From the NCBI GenBank assembly GCA_016938675.1, contig JAFGUF010000012.1:62001-126000 (forward strand): a stretch of 64,000 nucleotides of DNA, read 5' to 3'. The notes beneath the pieces were generated by a model that was given only the letters and a program-made list of their open reading frames with translations, was not told the DNA's origin and searched no databases. Positions 49,701 through 59,504 of this stretch are shown here, in pieces (position 1 is the first letter of the stretch; every line of letters begins with the position of its first letter). The position numbers and the translations under genes are program-made. Source of the stretch: Clostridia bacterium (lineage in GTDB: Bacteria > Bacillota > Clostridia > Christensenellales > UMGS416).

Positions 49701-51681
49701 GACTGAGAACATAAAGTTCCGCCTGGAGGAAGTCATAAAAGACCAGATAAGCATTGTATCGCTGCAGGCATATAAAAAAGACCTGGAAATCATTGTTGAT
49801 ATCGGCAGCGACGTGCCTGAAATAGTGGCCGGAGACCCCCACAGGCTGGGGCAGATCATTGGCAATCTTGTAAACAACGCGATAAAATTCACCCAAAAAG
49901 GCCACGTCATCGTTAAAATAGAGAATGAAACCGGCAGCGATGGAGCCCGCAGGCTGAAAATAGCCGTCAATGACACCGGAATAGGCATGAATAAAAAACA
50001 GATGAGCAAACTCTTTATTCCGTTCTCTCAGGCGGATACATCCACCACGCGGAAATACGGCGGCACAGGGCTTGGGCTTGTTATAACCAAGGAACTGGTT
50101 GAGCTGATGGGCGGCACAATAGCAGTAACCAGCCAGGAAGGCAAGGGCAGCACATTCGAAGTTTCCCTGCCTGTCAAGGATGCAGAGGGCGCAACCTCGG
50201 ATTACCGGTTTGTCAATGAAATAAAAATATTGCTAATCGAAGAAAATGAAGCAGCTGCCGAAGTAATATGCGGCTACATTTCCCTGTCCGGATGCGAATG
50301 CACTGGAGTGAACAGCCTTGCTAAAGGGATCAAGCTGATAAAGGAAAATAAATACGACATAGTCCTCGCCAGCAGCATGGAGAACGAAGCACATGACAAA
50401 ACATTCGGAAAAATCAAAAAAGCTTTCAGGAAAAGCAGCCACGCAAAGGTAATATTTATGCAGGGCGGCAAAAGTACTGAGCAGCCTATAGAAGACAAGG
50501 AACAGTATCTGGTTCTGCTTAAGCCCATATTCCCCTCAAACCTGTATAACGCTATCAACCTGAGCCTGACTGACACGCAAACTATTGTGAAAGAACTAAC
50601 AGGAAATAATGCAGGCGGTGAAAAACTATCCGAAGTCGAAAAATCCAGAATTCTGATTGTGGAGGACAACGAAATCAACAGGCTAGTTGCTAAAGACATT
50701 CTGTTGAAGGCTGGCTTCCGCATAGGAGAGGCAGAAAACGGCGAGGAGGCCATAAACGAGATTCACAGCCGTAAATATGACCTGATACTTATGGACATAC
50801 AGATGCCTGTGCTGGACGGATACGAGGCCACCGAGATTATTAGAAAGGAATTCACCAAGGAAGAATTGCCTATAATAGCACTGACGGCAGACGCTGTAGT
50901 GGAAACAAGGAACAAAGTATTTGAAATAGGAATGAACGACTACCTGAGCAAGCCTATTGATATGGATAAACTTTTCAGTAAGCTTATAAAGTGGCTGAAG
51001 ATAAAAGACACCTTTGTAACTGAAGGCCCCGTTGAGGACAAGGCTCACATTATAGAAATTATGAAGACAATTCTTTATGATTTCAATGTGGAAGAAGCCC
51101 TCAAAAGAATCGGAAACAACATTGAGTTCTACTCAAATATACTCAATAAGTATTCCGGCGAAAACGCAGACCTTGCGGAGACTATGAACCTTCACTACGA
51201 AAATAAAGACTACGATAAATTCAGGTTCATTGTACATTCAGCAAAAGGCGTGGCGGCATACCTCGGAGCGGACGCATTGAAGAATATATTCCTGGAGATA
51301 GAGACAAAATTGCGCGAAAAAGGCCCCGGAATATACATAAAGACGCTTATTTTTGACTCGGAAAAGCTGCTTAAGAATATGTTCAATGAAATAAGAATGA
51401 TGAACATAAAATTAAGAGAAATGGGCGTAACAGATTTATCAGAAAACAGGCAGCACGAAAAAGAGCAGGTGCTAAAGGACCTGCATGCTCTAATAAGGCT
51501 TACTAAAAGCAGTGACCCGGCTGCAGCAGACAAGATTGAAGGGCTGAAGTTCACCATAGGCAACAAGAACATTCATGGAATGCTGGATGTAGTGGCCGAA
51601 TACCTCAAAGCCCGGGAATACGATAAAGCGCAGATAGTAGCAAGAAATATTCTGGACATTGTGCAGGGACTGGAAAGCTAA
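46786..51681 (+). CDS. Hybrid sensor histidine kinase: dCache-HAMP-multiple PAS-HisKA-HATPase-degenerate REC-REC-Hpt
   Basis: [13 protein letters not shown] (Cache); [21 protein letters not shown] (HisKA); [35 protein letters not shown]...[13 protein letters not shown] (REC); [15 protein letters not shown] (Hpt). Confidence 0.93.
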   Translation: [1631 protein letters not shown]

Positions 51682-51714
51682 AAGAGCGTAAAAGCAAAAA
51701 AAATGAGCTGAATT

Positions 51715-51739
51715 GAACCTGTTTTTCAGGTTCTTTTTA
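51715..51739 (+). terminator. Intrinsic terminator after the histidine kinase
   Basis: GAACCTG-TTTTT-CAGGTTC-TTTTT. Confidence 0.8.
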
Positions 51740-51899
51740 TAAATATTCTGAAAATAATTCGAATTCACAAAAATGTGATATTTTTAACAAAGAATGTTTA
51801 TCTTTTTATGGTAGCATTCTTTAACATTGGGGCGCAGCGAAATAGATAGATAAAGAGCGTAGATAAAGCACACTGCTGCATGAAGCCTGAGGAGGAGAA

Positions 51900-52412
51900 A
51901 TGAAGAAAACCTATTTCACAAGCATAGCAAACACTATTATTGAAGGCCTAATTAATGTATTCATAATAACAGGCCTTATTATATCCTTTTTTTTCATTCT
52001 TCGCCAAACAGGTGTGTTCCATATTGATGCCGCATGGCTTGCATTTTTCACGCTGTTATTTTTTGTGTTTGTAATTAATGTTCACTTTGCACGCATAGGA
52101 ATGTACAGCAGGGTGACCCTATCCGAGGAAGGCATATACCACAGGCAGGTCATTATAGTTCAGAGCATGATAAAATGGTCTGACGTGAACGAGGTGAAAA
52201 TCGTCAACGAACTCAAGTCCTATCACAGGACAGTTGAAGTGCCTGTTATTCTGGTAATTGGAATGGATGACAAGGGAATGGAAAAGGCAATCAAGATAGA
52301 TTTCAGGAAAAGTATATACAACAGGATAATTGAAAATATGCGGCTGGACAGAGTAAAGCACACTGAAAAGATGGATAAATATTTCGATGAGATGGAAGAA
52401 AGCGGACTATAA
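51900..52412 (+). CDS. Hypothetical membrane protein
   Basis: Two N-terminal TM helices followed by a basic/acidic cytoplasmic region. Confidence 0.6.
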   Translation: MKKTYFTSIANTIIEGLINVFIITGLIISFFFILRQTGVFHIDAAWLAFFTLLFFVFVINVHFARIGMYSRVTLSEEGIYHRQVIIVQSMIKWSDVNEVKIVNELKSYHRTVEVPVILVIGMDDKGMEKAIKIDFRKSIYNRIIENMRLDRVKHTEKMDKYFDEMEESGL

Positions 52413-52425
52413 AGTCCGCTTTCTT
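52399..52425 (+). terminator. Terminator overlapping the stop codon of 51900..52412
   Basis: GAAAGCGGACT-ATAA-AGTCCGCTTTC. Confidence 0.7.
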
Positions 52426-52450
52426 ATAAAAGATTGTTTTTTTCGTCTGC

Positions 52451-52858
52451 TCAGTTCATTCTTCCATGCCTTGCGGCCTTTATTTCGCTGTCTTTAATAT
52501 GCGGCTGAAGCACGACTTCATTGATTGCTATCTCCTCGGCCATTTTTTCCAGCTGTGCATTGTGCTCTGCAAGGGTGAAGAAGTCATCAGTCTTCGGCGA
52601 TGGATACAGCCTTTTGAGCTCCGCTTTGGCCTCTGCCATCCTCCTCGCTGCCCTATCGTTGATTTCCGCCAGTATATACTGGAATTCGTTGTAGGCGCTG
52701 TAGGCCTCGTATGCTAGCGGTGCGGTCTTTTTCATGTGCTCCATAGCCATTGAGCCGTATTTTCCTATAATTACATTAGTTCCAAAGTTATAAATGGGCG
52801 TAAAACTTCTGTAGTGTTTTGCTTGTTCAATATTTTGAAATACCAGATTGCTGTTCAT
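52451..52858 (-). CDS. TnpV-like small protein (tentative)
   Basis: GKYGSMAMEHMKKTAPLAYEAY...LAEINDRAARRM...EEIAINEVVLQ resembles transposon-encoded TnpV layout. Confidence 0.4.
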   Translation of the reverse strand: MNSNLVFQNIEQAKHYRSFTPIYNFGTNVIIGKYGSMAMEHMKKTAPLAYEAYSAYNEFQYILAEINDRAARRMAEAKAELKRLYPSPKTDDFFTLAEHNAQLEKMAEEIAINEVVLQPHIKDSEIKAARHGRMN

Positions 52859-52931
52859 TTTCAGTACCCTCTTTCATTGATTATGTCTTTATTGTACACA
52901 AACCAATGTCCGAAAATACGGACTTTGAACC

Positions 52932-53906
52932 CTATTTATATGCCTTCAGCACTGTTTTTAGGTGATTTTTGTACTTTTCTGCTACACTTTCCGGCGAAAC
53001 TATCATCACGTCACTGCCAAACTGAAAAAGCCATGCAAAAAATGTGCTGCTGACAGCTACATTCACCTTAACTGCAAATGCGTTTTCTGAGTGCCTTCTT
53101 AATGTTATATCCATTCCGAATTTATCTAGAAAAGCGCCTGCTAAGTGGTTGCCTGCGGATATCACCACATCCTCATATTCGCCATGGAACATGGAAAACA
53201 CGCTGGTTGCGTAGACTGCTGCGTCCGGCTTTTGCTTGGGTATGTCTGCATCATCTGGGAGTACCTTTACATTGATCATCTTGTCTGCGCGGAAATTGGT
53301 GAATTCCTCTCGGTCTTTATCGTATGCAACCAGATAATATTTTTCATCGTCCCACAGAAGAAGCGACGGAGTGTAGATATATTCCCTGCCGCCTTTTCTC
53401 GGCACCAGGTTTTTGTTTGTGTCATATTCGCAGTACTGGAAGGATATTTTCCTGCCGTTTGCTATGGCTTCGTGTATTGCGTCAATGCTGTAGTAGAGCC
53501 TCTCATTTGCCATCTTTGCCCTGCCCGTCACAACGACCTGCCTCTGCAGCCTAGCTGCGCTGTTTATATCCGTTAATTTCTTTATCTTGTTTATCAGTTC
53601 AATGCTCTTTTTGCTGGTTATCACTCTGGAGGATAGCACAGCATCCATCAGAAGCTTTATCTCCGCCAGCTCGAAGTCCCTTGAAGCCATATAATAACCC
53701 TTGGGTTCTGCCTTGCTGTTTTGTATATCATATCCGAAAGATATCAGCGTCTCAATAGCCGAATATATGGACTTTCGCTCCATCTCCGCACCGTAATTAG
53801 CAAGCCTTTCAATCAGCTCGTTTGCGGTTAACGGGTGCTCTTCATTTGTATTTTCGATGAGTATTTTCAGCAAATACAGCATTTTTTCATTCTGCTTCAT
53901 GGTCAT
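52932..53906 (-). CDS. WYL-domain transcriptional regulator
   Basis: N-terminal wHTH; ISFQYCEYDTNKNLVPRKGGREYIYTPSLLLWDDEKYYLVAYDKDREEFTNFRADKM. Confidence 0.9.
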   Translation of the reverse strand: MTMKQNEKMLYLLKILIENTNEEHPLTANELIERLANYGAEMERKSIYSAIETLISFGYDIQNSKAEPKGYYMASRDFELAEIKLLMDAVLSSRVITSKKSIELINKIKKLTDINSAARLQRQVVVTGRAKMANERLYYSIDAIHEAIANGRKISFQYCEYDTNKNLVPRKGGREYIYTPSLLLWDDEKYYLVAYDKDREEFTNFRADKMINVKVLPDDADIPKQKPDAAVYATSVFSMFHGEYEDVVISAGNHLAGAFLDKFGMDITLRRHSENAFAVKVNVAVSSTFFAWLFQFGSDVMIVSPESVAEKYKNHLKTVLKAYK

Positions 53907-54050
53907 TACCTTTTTAATTATTATGATGTCATTTTATCATCTGGTGCATGCCTTTGCAATCCATTTACATATAAGAAAGCCAAGAAAAGCTGCTGGAATA
54001 TTTCGATATGGAGTATTATGACGACTAATATTCTTAACTGAATGCAATGT

Positions 54051-54078
54051 AAAAGCCTCGGAAAATCCGAGGCTTTTT
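54051..54078. terminator. Intrinsic terminator hairpin
   Basis: AAAAGCCTCGGAAAATCCGAGGCTTTTT. Confidence 0.7.
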
Positions 54079-54110
54079 AAATTCAATATATGCTATTTTA
54101 AATATTGTTC

Positions 54111-55265
54111 TTATCCGAAGTTTGTATATACCAAAGCTGCATCAGTGTATCCTAAATCAGGATCGAAGAGATACAGGTATCCATATGCGCCGTCATATTC
54201 ATAGTCAATCATGAATGAGTATGATTCTCCGTCGGAATACAAGAAATAGATATAGCCGTCATATACATACCATTCTATCTCATAATACTCATCTTCGAAT
54301 TCGTCTTCGCCTGTATAGTATGATGAAAGGAAGATGCGATTATAAAAATCAGTATACTCATAGGAGCCATCCGGATTGTATACATATGTAGCATACCAGT
54401 CAATATCGGTAATATAGTATTCGAGCTCTGCATCTGACAGGTAGTCTGCAAGAAGAATTGAATCGCCGTAGTCAGGAACTTCCACCTGTCCGCCCATGTC
54501 CTTATATTCCATCATTCCGTCATAGGTAGTCTTTTCAAGGTATATGCCAATGCCGTTAACTGTCATTACCAGCACATTTAATCCGTCTACAGTTTCAAAG
54601 GAAAGATCAACCGTATATTCGTCGCCCTCCTCGGTGTAGTTGATAGTGTCGTCATCTAAGAATGTAAATGCATTGTTTGATGTGTCGGGCTCAAAATTAT
54701 CATAAAAATCCATTGACTGTCCGTCAAAATCAATTGCCTGTCCAAAAACTCTGTAATCATCTGAAAGCTCACCATCATATCCGCAAATCAGCCAGAATCC
54801 CTGAATCTCAGCGAGTATTTCTTCGCCCAGCTCATATGGGGTAATAACGACTTCAACTACGGTTGCAAAGGCTCTCTCCTCATAGTTGCCGCTTGCTTCC
54901 TCGGCATTTATTTCGAATTTATACCCGTCTCCTCTGCCCGCGGCATAATATTCTCCCTTTCCGTCGTCGCTTTCGTCAACCGTAATGCCATTGCCGTCAA
55001 ACAAATCTTCGTAAAAATCTATTACATCGTCAATTTCATCTTCAGTTCCGTATTTTATTACTATTTCGTCGTCGTCTTCGTCAGCTTCAAATACAATTGC
55101 GTCATCATAGATTTCCAGCTCCTTGTCGGGATAATCTCTGCTGTATTTTACTCCGTCCACATATTCATCCGGAAGAGGATCGAGAATATTTGTGATTACT
55201 GCGCATCCGCTCAGCAGCATAGCAGCACTCATCATTAAAACCAAAAGTAATGTAATCTTTTTCAT
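54111..55265 (-). CDS. Acidic hypothetical lipoprotein
   Basis: MKKITLLLVLMMSAAMLLSGCAV lipobox; Asp/Glu/Tyr-rich. Confidence 0.7.
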   Translation of the reverse strand: MKKITLLLVLMMSAAMLLSGCAVITNILDPLPDEYVDGVKYSRDYPDKELEIYDDAIVFEADEDDDEIVIKYGTEDEIDDVIDFYEDLFDGNGITVDESDDGKGEYYAAGRGDGYKFEINAEEASGNYEERAFATVVEVVITPYELGEEILAEIQGFWLICGYDGELSDDYRVFGQAIDFDGQSMDFYDNFEPDTSNNAFTFLDDDTINYTEEGDEYTVDLSFETVDGLNVLVMTVNGIGIYLEKTTYDGMMEYKDMGGQVEVPDYGDSILLADYLSDAELEYYITDIDWYATYVYNPDGSYEYTDFYNRIFLSSYYTGEDEFEDEYYEIEWYVYDGYIYFLYSDGESYSFMIDYEYDGAYGYLYLFDPDLGYTDAALVYTNFG

Positions 55266-55421
55266 ATCTCCCACACTTTCTTTTTGTTTATTTAAAGAAT
55301 AATTATATCATAAAATACAGTATTTGTTTATTTTTATTTAGCTTTTCGGTCTTTTGACACACAAAAAAGCGCCTGATTCCGGCATAAAAGCCGTATTAAG
55401 CGCTTTAGTACTATATAGCTG

Positions 55422-55832
55422 TCATTTTCTGCTGGTTATGACAGGTATGTAATAAAAAATTGGTATAATGAGAAATGCTACCCATGATATTGCCCATCCG
55501 CCATATATAAAATTCCACAAAAAGAAGATTATTATAGCAAGCACCGATCCGATAGCCGCCCATGCCTCCTGCTTTTTCTTGATTCTGTTTTTGTACTCCC
55601 TGTTTTCAATGGCTTTGTCGCTTATTTCTATATCTCCGTTTAGTATTTCATCAATGCTGATACCATAAAGCTCAGACAGTGCAATAAAGTTGTCGGTATC
55701 AGGCGATGATTCCGCTCTCTCCCATTTTGATACGGCCTGCCTTGATACCCCCAGCCTCTCTGCAAGTGTCTCCTGAGATAGGCCGTGGCTTTTTCTTAGC
55801 TTGACCAGTTGGTTTGCTGTCTCGACGTTCAT
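55422..55832 (-). CDS. XRE-family regulator with C-terminal TM helices
   Basis: MNVETANQLVKLRKSHGLSQETLAERLGVSRQAVSKWERAESSPDTDNF. Confidence 0.9.
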   Translation of the reverse strand: MNVETANQLVKLRKSHGLSQETLAERLGVSRQAVSKWERAESSPDTDNFIALSELYGISIDEILNGDIEISDKAIENREYKNRIKKKQEAWAAIGSVLAIIIFFLWNFIYGGWAISWVAFLIIPIFYYIPVITSRK

Positions 55833-55950
55833 AAGCGCCTCCTTTTTTTGATTTTATTGTACCTTTGTTGTGTGGCGCTTTCCACCAAGTCTGCTTTCAT
55901 TTTTCGCAACTATTGGTTGCATTAGCATGAAAATGCTCTGTTTAGGGCGT

Positions 55951-56874
55951 TTATGTGTGATTCTCCGTTTGTTCTGCCTGCTCGGCCAGCGGCAAATCCC
56001 TCTTACGGTATGTGGAAAGATAAACTGCAGCCACGACCAGTATTCCGCCTATTATCTCATTAGGCCTGAGGTACTCCTTCAATATTATCATCGAGGCGAT
56101 TACCGTAATAATGGGCTGAATGTTGATAAAAAGCGTCGTTGTAACCATTCCAAGGCTTTTGAAAGCATACATATACAAAAGTATGCCGATTGCAGAGCAG
56201 AAAACAGCTAGAAAGAGCAGATGCGACCCTAATTCTAAATTGATGACCGGCATGCCTTCACCCGTAAAAAGGAATATTGCAATCAGTGATACAGCTCCTG
56301 AAGTCATTTGAACAGACGTGATGGCAAGGGGCGAATAATGCTCGTACAAAGGAAATGTGATATAGTTAAACACCACCCATGAAAGCGCTGCCCCCAGCAT
56401 AAAAACATACCCTATCAATTTGCCTGTCATCTCAATCTTTTCAAACCCTATCCCCATTACTGCCGCCACACCTGCAAGGGACATTATGACGCCCAGTATT
56501 TTAAAGAGCGTCAGGCTTTCTCTGCCGGATACCCTCTGAATGATCAGCGACATTACAGGTATTGCTGCGAGTATTATGGCCGCCAACGCCGGGGAAGTAT
56601 ATTTCACCCCATAGATTTCGCACACAAAATAGCACACTATGCCCACAAATCCGCTCAATATTAGCCGCGGCAAGTGCTTTGGGTTGACTTTTGTGTTTTT
56701 CTCCTTCAGCTTCCATATAACCATCAGTATAGCCGCCGCAATTATGCAGCGAAGCATAGCCAGAGTAACAGGCTGCATATACCGAAGGCAAACTGCCGTT
56801 GAAAGATAGCTGAACCCCCAGAAACTGACTGATAGTATTATTGCAACGTAGGGAAATATCCCTTTTTTGTTCAT
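55951..56874 (-). CDS. DMT/EamA-family transporter
   Basis: Ten hydrophobic helices with two EamA halves; ATG 56874 (MNKKGIFPYVAIILSVSFWGFSYL). Confidence 0.88.
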   Translation of the reverse strand: MNKKGIFPYVAIILSVSFWGFSYLSTAVCLRYMQPVTLAMLRCIIAAAILMVIWKLKEKNTKVNPKHLPRLILSGFVGIVCYFVCEIYGVKYTSPALAAIILAAIPVMSLIIQRVSGRESLTLFKILGVIMSLAGVAAVMGIGFEKIEMTGKLIGYVFMLGAALSWVVFNYITFPLYEHYSPLAITSVQMTSGAVSLIAIFLFTGEGMPVINLELGSHLLFLAVFCSAIGILLYMYAFKSLGMVTTTLFINIQPIITVIASMIILKEYLRPNEIIGGILVVAAVYLSTYRKRDLPLAEQAEQTENHT

Positions 56875-57101
56875 ATATTTTAATCCCCTTTTAGATGGGT
56901 ATATATTATCATATTGCTGCATTATAATAAAGTGGAGTTTTTAGTAAAAGAGTTAAGGAAAAGCTTGCTTTAGTGCTAAAGTGCCTATCACCCTTCCGCC
57001 CTCATTCTTCAGGCACCTCGGCTTTCACAATTTCTACGAAATTGCTTGCGCCCAGCGCCTCAATGGGAGGCTTATCGAAAAATATGCAATTCTAACTATA
57101 A

Positions 57102-57150
57102 GGCTCCCCTTAAGGGGAGCTGTTGAGCGCAGCGAAACTGAAGGGTGTCG
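57102..57150 (+). repeat. Interspersed repeat family A copy
   Basis: GGCTCCCCTTAAGGGGAGCTGTTGAGCGCAGCGAAACTGAAGGGTG. Confidence 0.65.
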
Positions 57151-57337
57151 CTACCCTTTTTAGTGGCTTTCAGGGGAATGGAGAAGTGAACTGCTCGCCT
57201 TTCCGACCTCTCTGCCTTCCTTCGTCAGGCATCTCCCCTTAAAAGGGGAGACTTATCGCTGCATAAACTAAGTTAATTATGAGGCTCTCCTTGTAGGAGA
57301 GCCCGACTAATAATTAAAGTAGAACGAAATTCCCCGC

Positions 57338-57390
57338 CTCCCATAATCAGGGGAGGTGGCGCCCGCAGGCGTCGGAGGGGTTTTTATTCT
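57338..57390 (+). repeat. Interspersed repeat family B, copy 2
   Basis: cctcccataatcaggggaggtggcgcccgcaggcgtcggaggggtttttat; matches 8487..8546. Confidence 0.7.
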
Positions 57391-57569
57391 ATATTAACAA
57401 AACCCTCCTAAGACGTCCCCCTTGGAATAGCTAAAGCCAATTTTTAAATAAAACTAAAGAAAAATCAAAATACCTCTTTTATAATATTTAAAAGGTAGTA
57501 TAATCTAAATTGATATGTGAAAATATATCGGGTGAATATTATATTTTTATTTATGAGAGGATAAAAAGA

Positions 57570-59504
57570 GTGAACAACAACCAGGTTTTGGACAGATGGA
57601 CAAAAGAAAAATCAGAAGAGCTATATAATATAAAGAATTGGAGCTCAAAATACTTTGCGGTAAATAAAAAAGGCGAAGTCACAGTTAATCCGTATAAAAG
57701 AGACGACACGGCCTCTGTAAGCCTGCTTGACATCATATCAGGCCTGCAGGAGCGAGGCATAGATATGCCGGTTCTTTTAAGGTTTGAAAATATTCTGGAT
57801 TCCCAGATTACATTCATAAATAATGCTTTTAACAACGCAATGAAAAAGCTGGAATACAAGGGCAAATACCGCGGCGTATACCCCATCAAGGTAAACCAGC
57901 AGCAGCAGGTTGTCGAGGAGGTCGCGAAATTCGGCCAGAGATACCACCACGGCTTGGAGGTAGGCAGCAAGGCCGAGCTGATAGCCGCGCTCTCTGCCAT
58001 GAAGGACAAGGAAGCAGCCCTGGTATGCAACGGCTACAAGGACACCGAATTCATAAACCTTGGGCTATATGCTACCAAGCTTGGTTTTAAATGCTTTTTC
58101 GTTATAGAGATGCAAAATGAGCTCGACATTATTTTAGAGCATGCTAAAAGGCTGAAAGTTGAGCCGCATATCGGCGTAAGAATAAAGCTATCATCCACAG
58201 CGGGCGGACACTGGTCCGAGTCATCAGGTGACAGGAGCATATTCGGGCTTAATACCGCTCAGCTGATAGAAATAGTGGATAAGCTAAAGTCGCAGAATAT
58301 GCTGCACTGCCTGAAGCTGCTGCACTATCACCTTGGCTCCCAGGTTCCCAATATCAGGGATATCCGTTCAGCTGTACTGGAGGCCGCAAGAGTATATGCA
58401 GAGCTTAAAAACGAAGGCGCAGCAATGGGCTATCTGGATTTAGGCGGCGGACTGGCTGTGGACTACGACGGCTCCCAGACCAACTACTCAAGCAGCCGAA
58501 ACTACACAGTGGATGAATACTGCGCGGACGTTGTGGAGGCCGTAATGCACGTGCTGGACAAGGTCGGCATTGAGCACCCGACCATAATGACGGAGTCCGG
58601 CCGCGCACTGGTTGCATACTATTCCGTGCTGGTATTCAACGTACTGGATGTTGCAGAGTTTGAGAAATTCGAAACGCTGCAAGTGCCGCCTGAGGATGCC
58701 AACGAAACCATAAAGAGCCTGTATGAAACCAGCCTCAATATAAGCCCAAAGAACATTCAGGAGTGCTACAATGACGCGCTATACTACAGAGACCAGATCA
58801 GAGAGATGTTCAACCATGGGCGCATTTCGCTGCGCGAGAGGGCAATGAGCGAAAAAATATTCTGGAATATAATAAATGACATAGCAAAAACCAAGAAAAA
58901 GGTGCGCTTTGCGCCGGAGGAGCTTGAAAACCTGGAGTCAGCCATTGCGGATATCTATTACTGCAATTTTTCATTGTTCCAGTCCATACCTGACAGCTGG
59001 GCAATAGACCAGCTCTTCCCTATAATGCCCCTGCAGAGGCTGAACGAATGCCCCGCCACCAACGCAGTGCTTGCAGACATCACCTGCGACTGCGACGGCA
59101 AGATAGACCAGTTCATTGACCTCCATGACATCAAAAAAACCCTGCCGGTGCATAAGATAGCAGACGGCGAGGACTACTACCTGGGCGTATTTTTGGTGGG
59201 AGCCTATCAGGAGACCCTGGGAGACCTGCACAATCTTTTCGGCGACACCAACGTCGTCAGCATCAAGATCGATGAAAACGGCGGCTACGACCTTGTCAGC
59301 GAAATACAGGGCGACACCGTAGCAGACGTATTATCCTATGTGGAATTCGACATCAAGCAGATGCGCCGGAATTTCCGCCAGACGTCCGAGCAGGCTGTAA
59401 AGGAAGGCAAAATACTCCTCAGCGAGCAGCGCACCATTATGGATGCTTTTGACGTGGGCCTTGCAGGATACACCTACTACGAAAAGGATGAGAAGAATGC
59501 TTAA
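57570..59504 (+). CDS. speA: Biosynthetic arginine decarboxylase
   Basis: YRGVYPIKVNQQQQVVEEVAKFG, GLEVGSKAELIAAL, HYHLGSQVPNI, YLDLGGGLAVDYDG; GTG start 57570 after GAGAGG. Confidence 0.93.
   Translation: MNNNQVLDRWTKEKSEELYNIKNWSSKYFAVNKKGEVTVNPYKRDDTASVSLLDIISGLQERGIDMPVLLRFENILDSQITFINNAFNNAMKKLEYKGKYRGVYPIKVNQQQQVVEEVAKFGQRYHHGLEVGSKAELIAALSAMKDKEAALVCNGYKDTEFINLGLYATKLGFKCFFVIEMQNELDIILEHAKRLKVEPHIGVRIKLSSTAGGHWSESSGDRSIFGLNTAQLIEIVDKLKSQNMLHCLKLLHYHLGSQVPNIRDIRSAVLEAARVYAELKNEGAAMGYLDLGGGLAVDYDGSQTNYSSSRNYTVDEYCADVVEAVMHVLDKVGIEHPTIMTESGRALVAYYSVLVFNVLDVAEFEKFETLQVPPEDANETIKSLYETSLNISPKNIQECYNDALYYRDQIREMFNHGRISLRERAMSEKIFWNIINDIAKTKKKVRFAPEELENLESAIADIYYCNFSLFQSIPDSWAIDQLFPIMPLQRLNECPATNAVLADITCDCDGKIDQFIDLHDIKKTLPVHKIADGEDYYLGVFLVGAYQETLGDLHNLFGDTNVVSIKIDENGGYDLVSEIQGDTVADVLSYVEFDIKQMRRNFRQTSEQAVKEGKILLSEQRTIMDAFDVGLAGYTYYEKDEKNA

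Noticed and set aside
56940-57430. Possible CRISPR array from clustered short palindromes
   Set aside because: Repeats are unequal in length, irregularly spaced and belong to different families; no spacers of uniform size and no cas genes.
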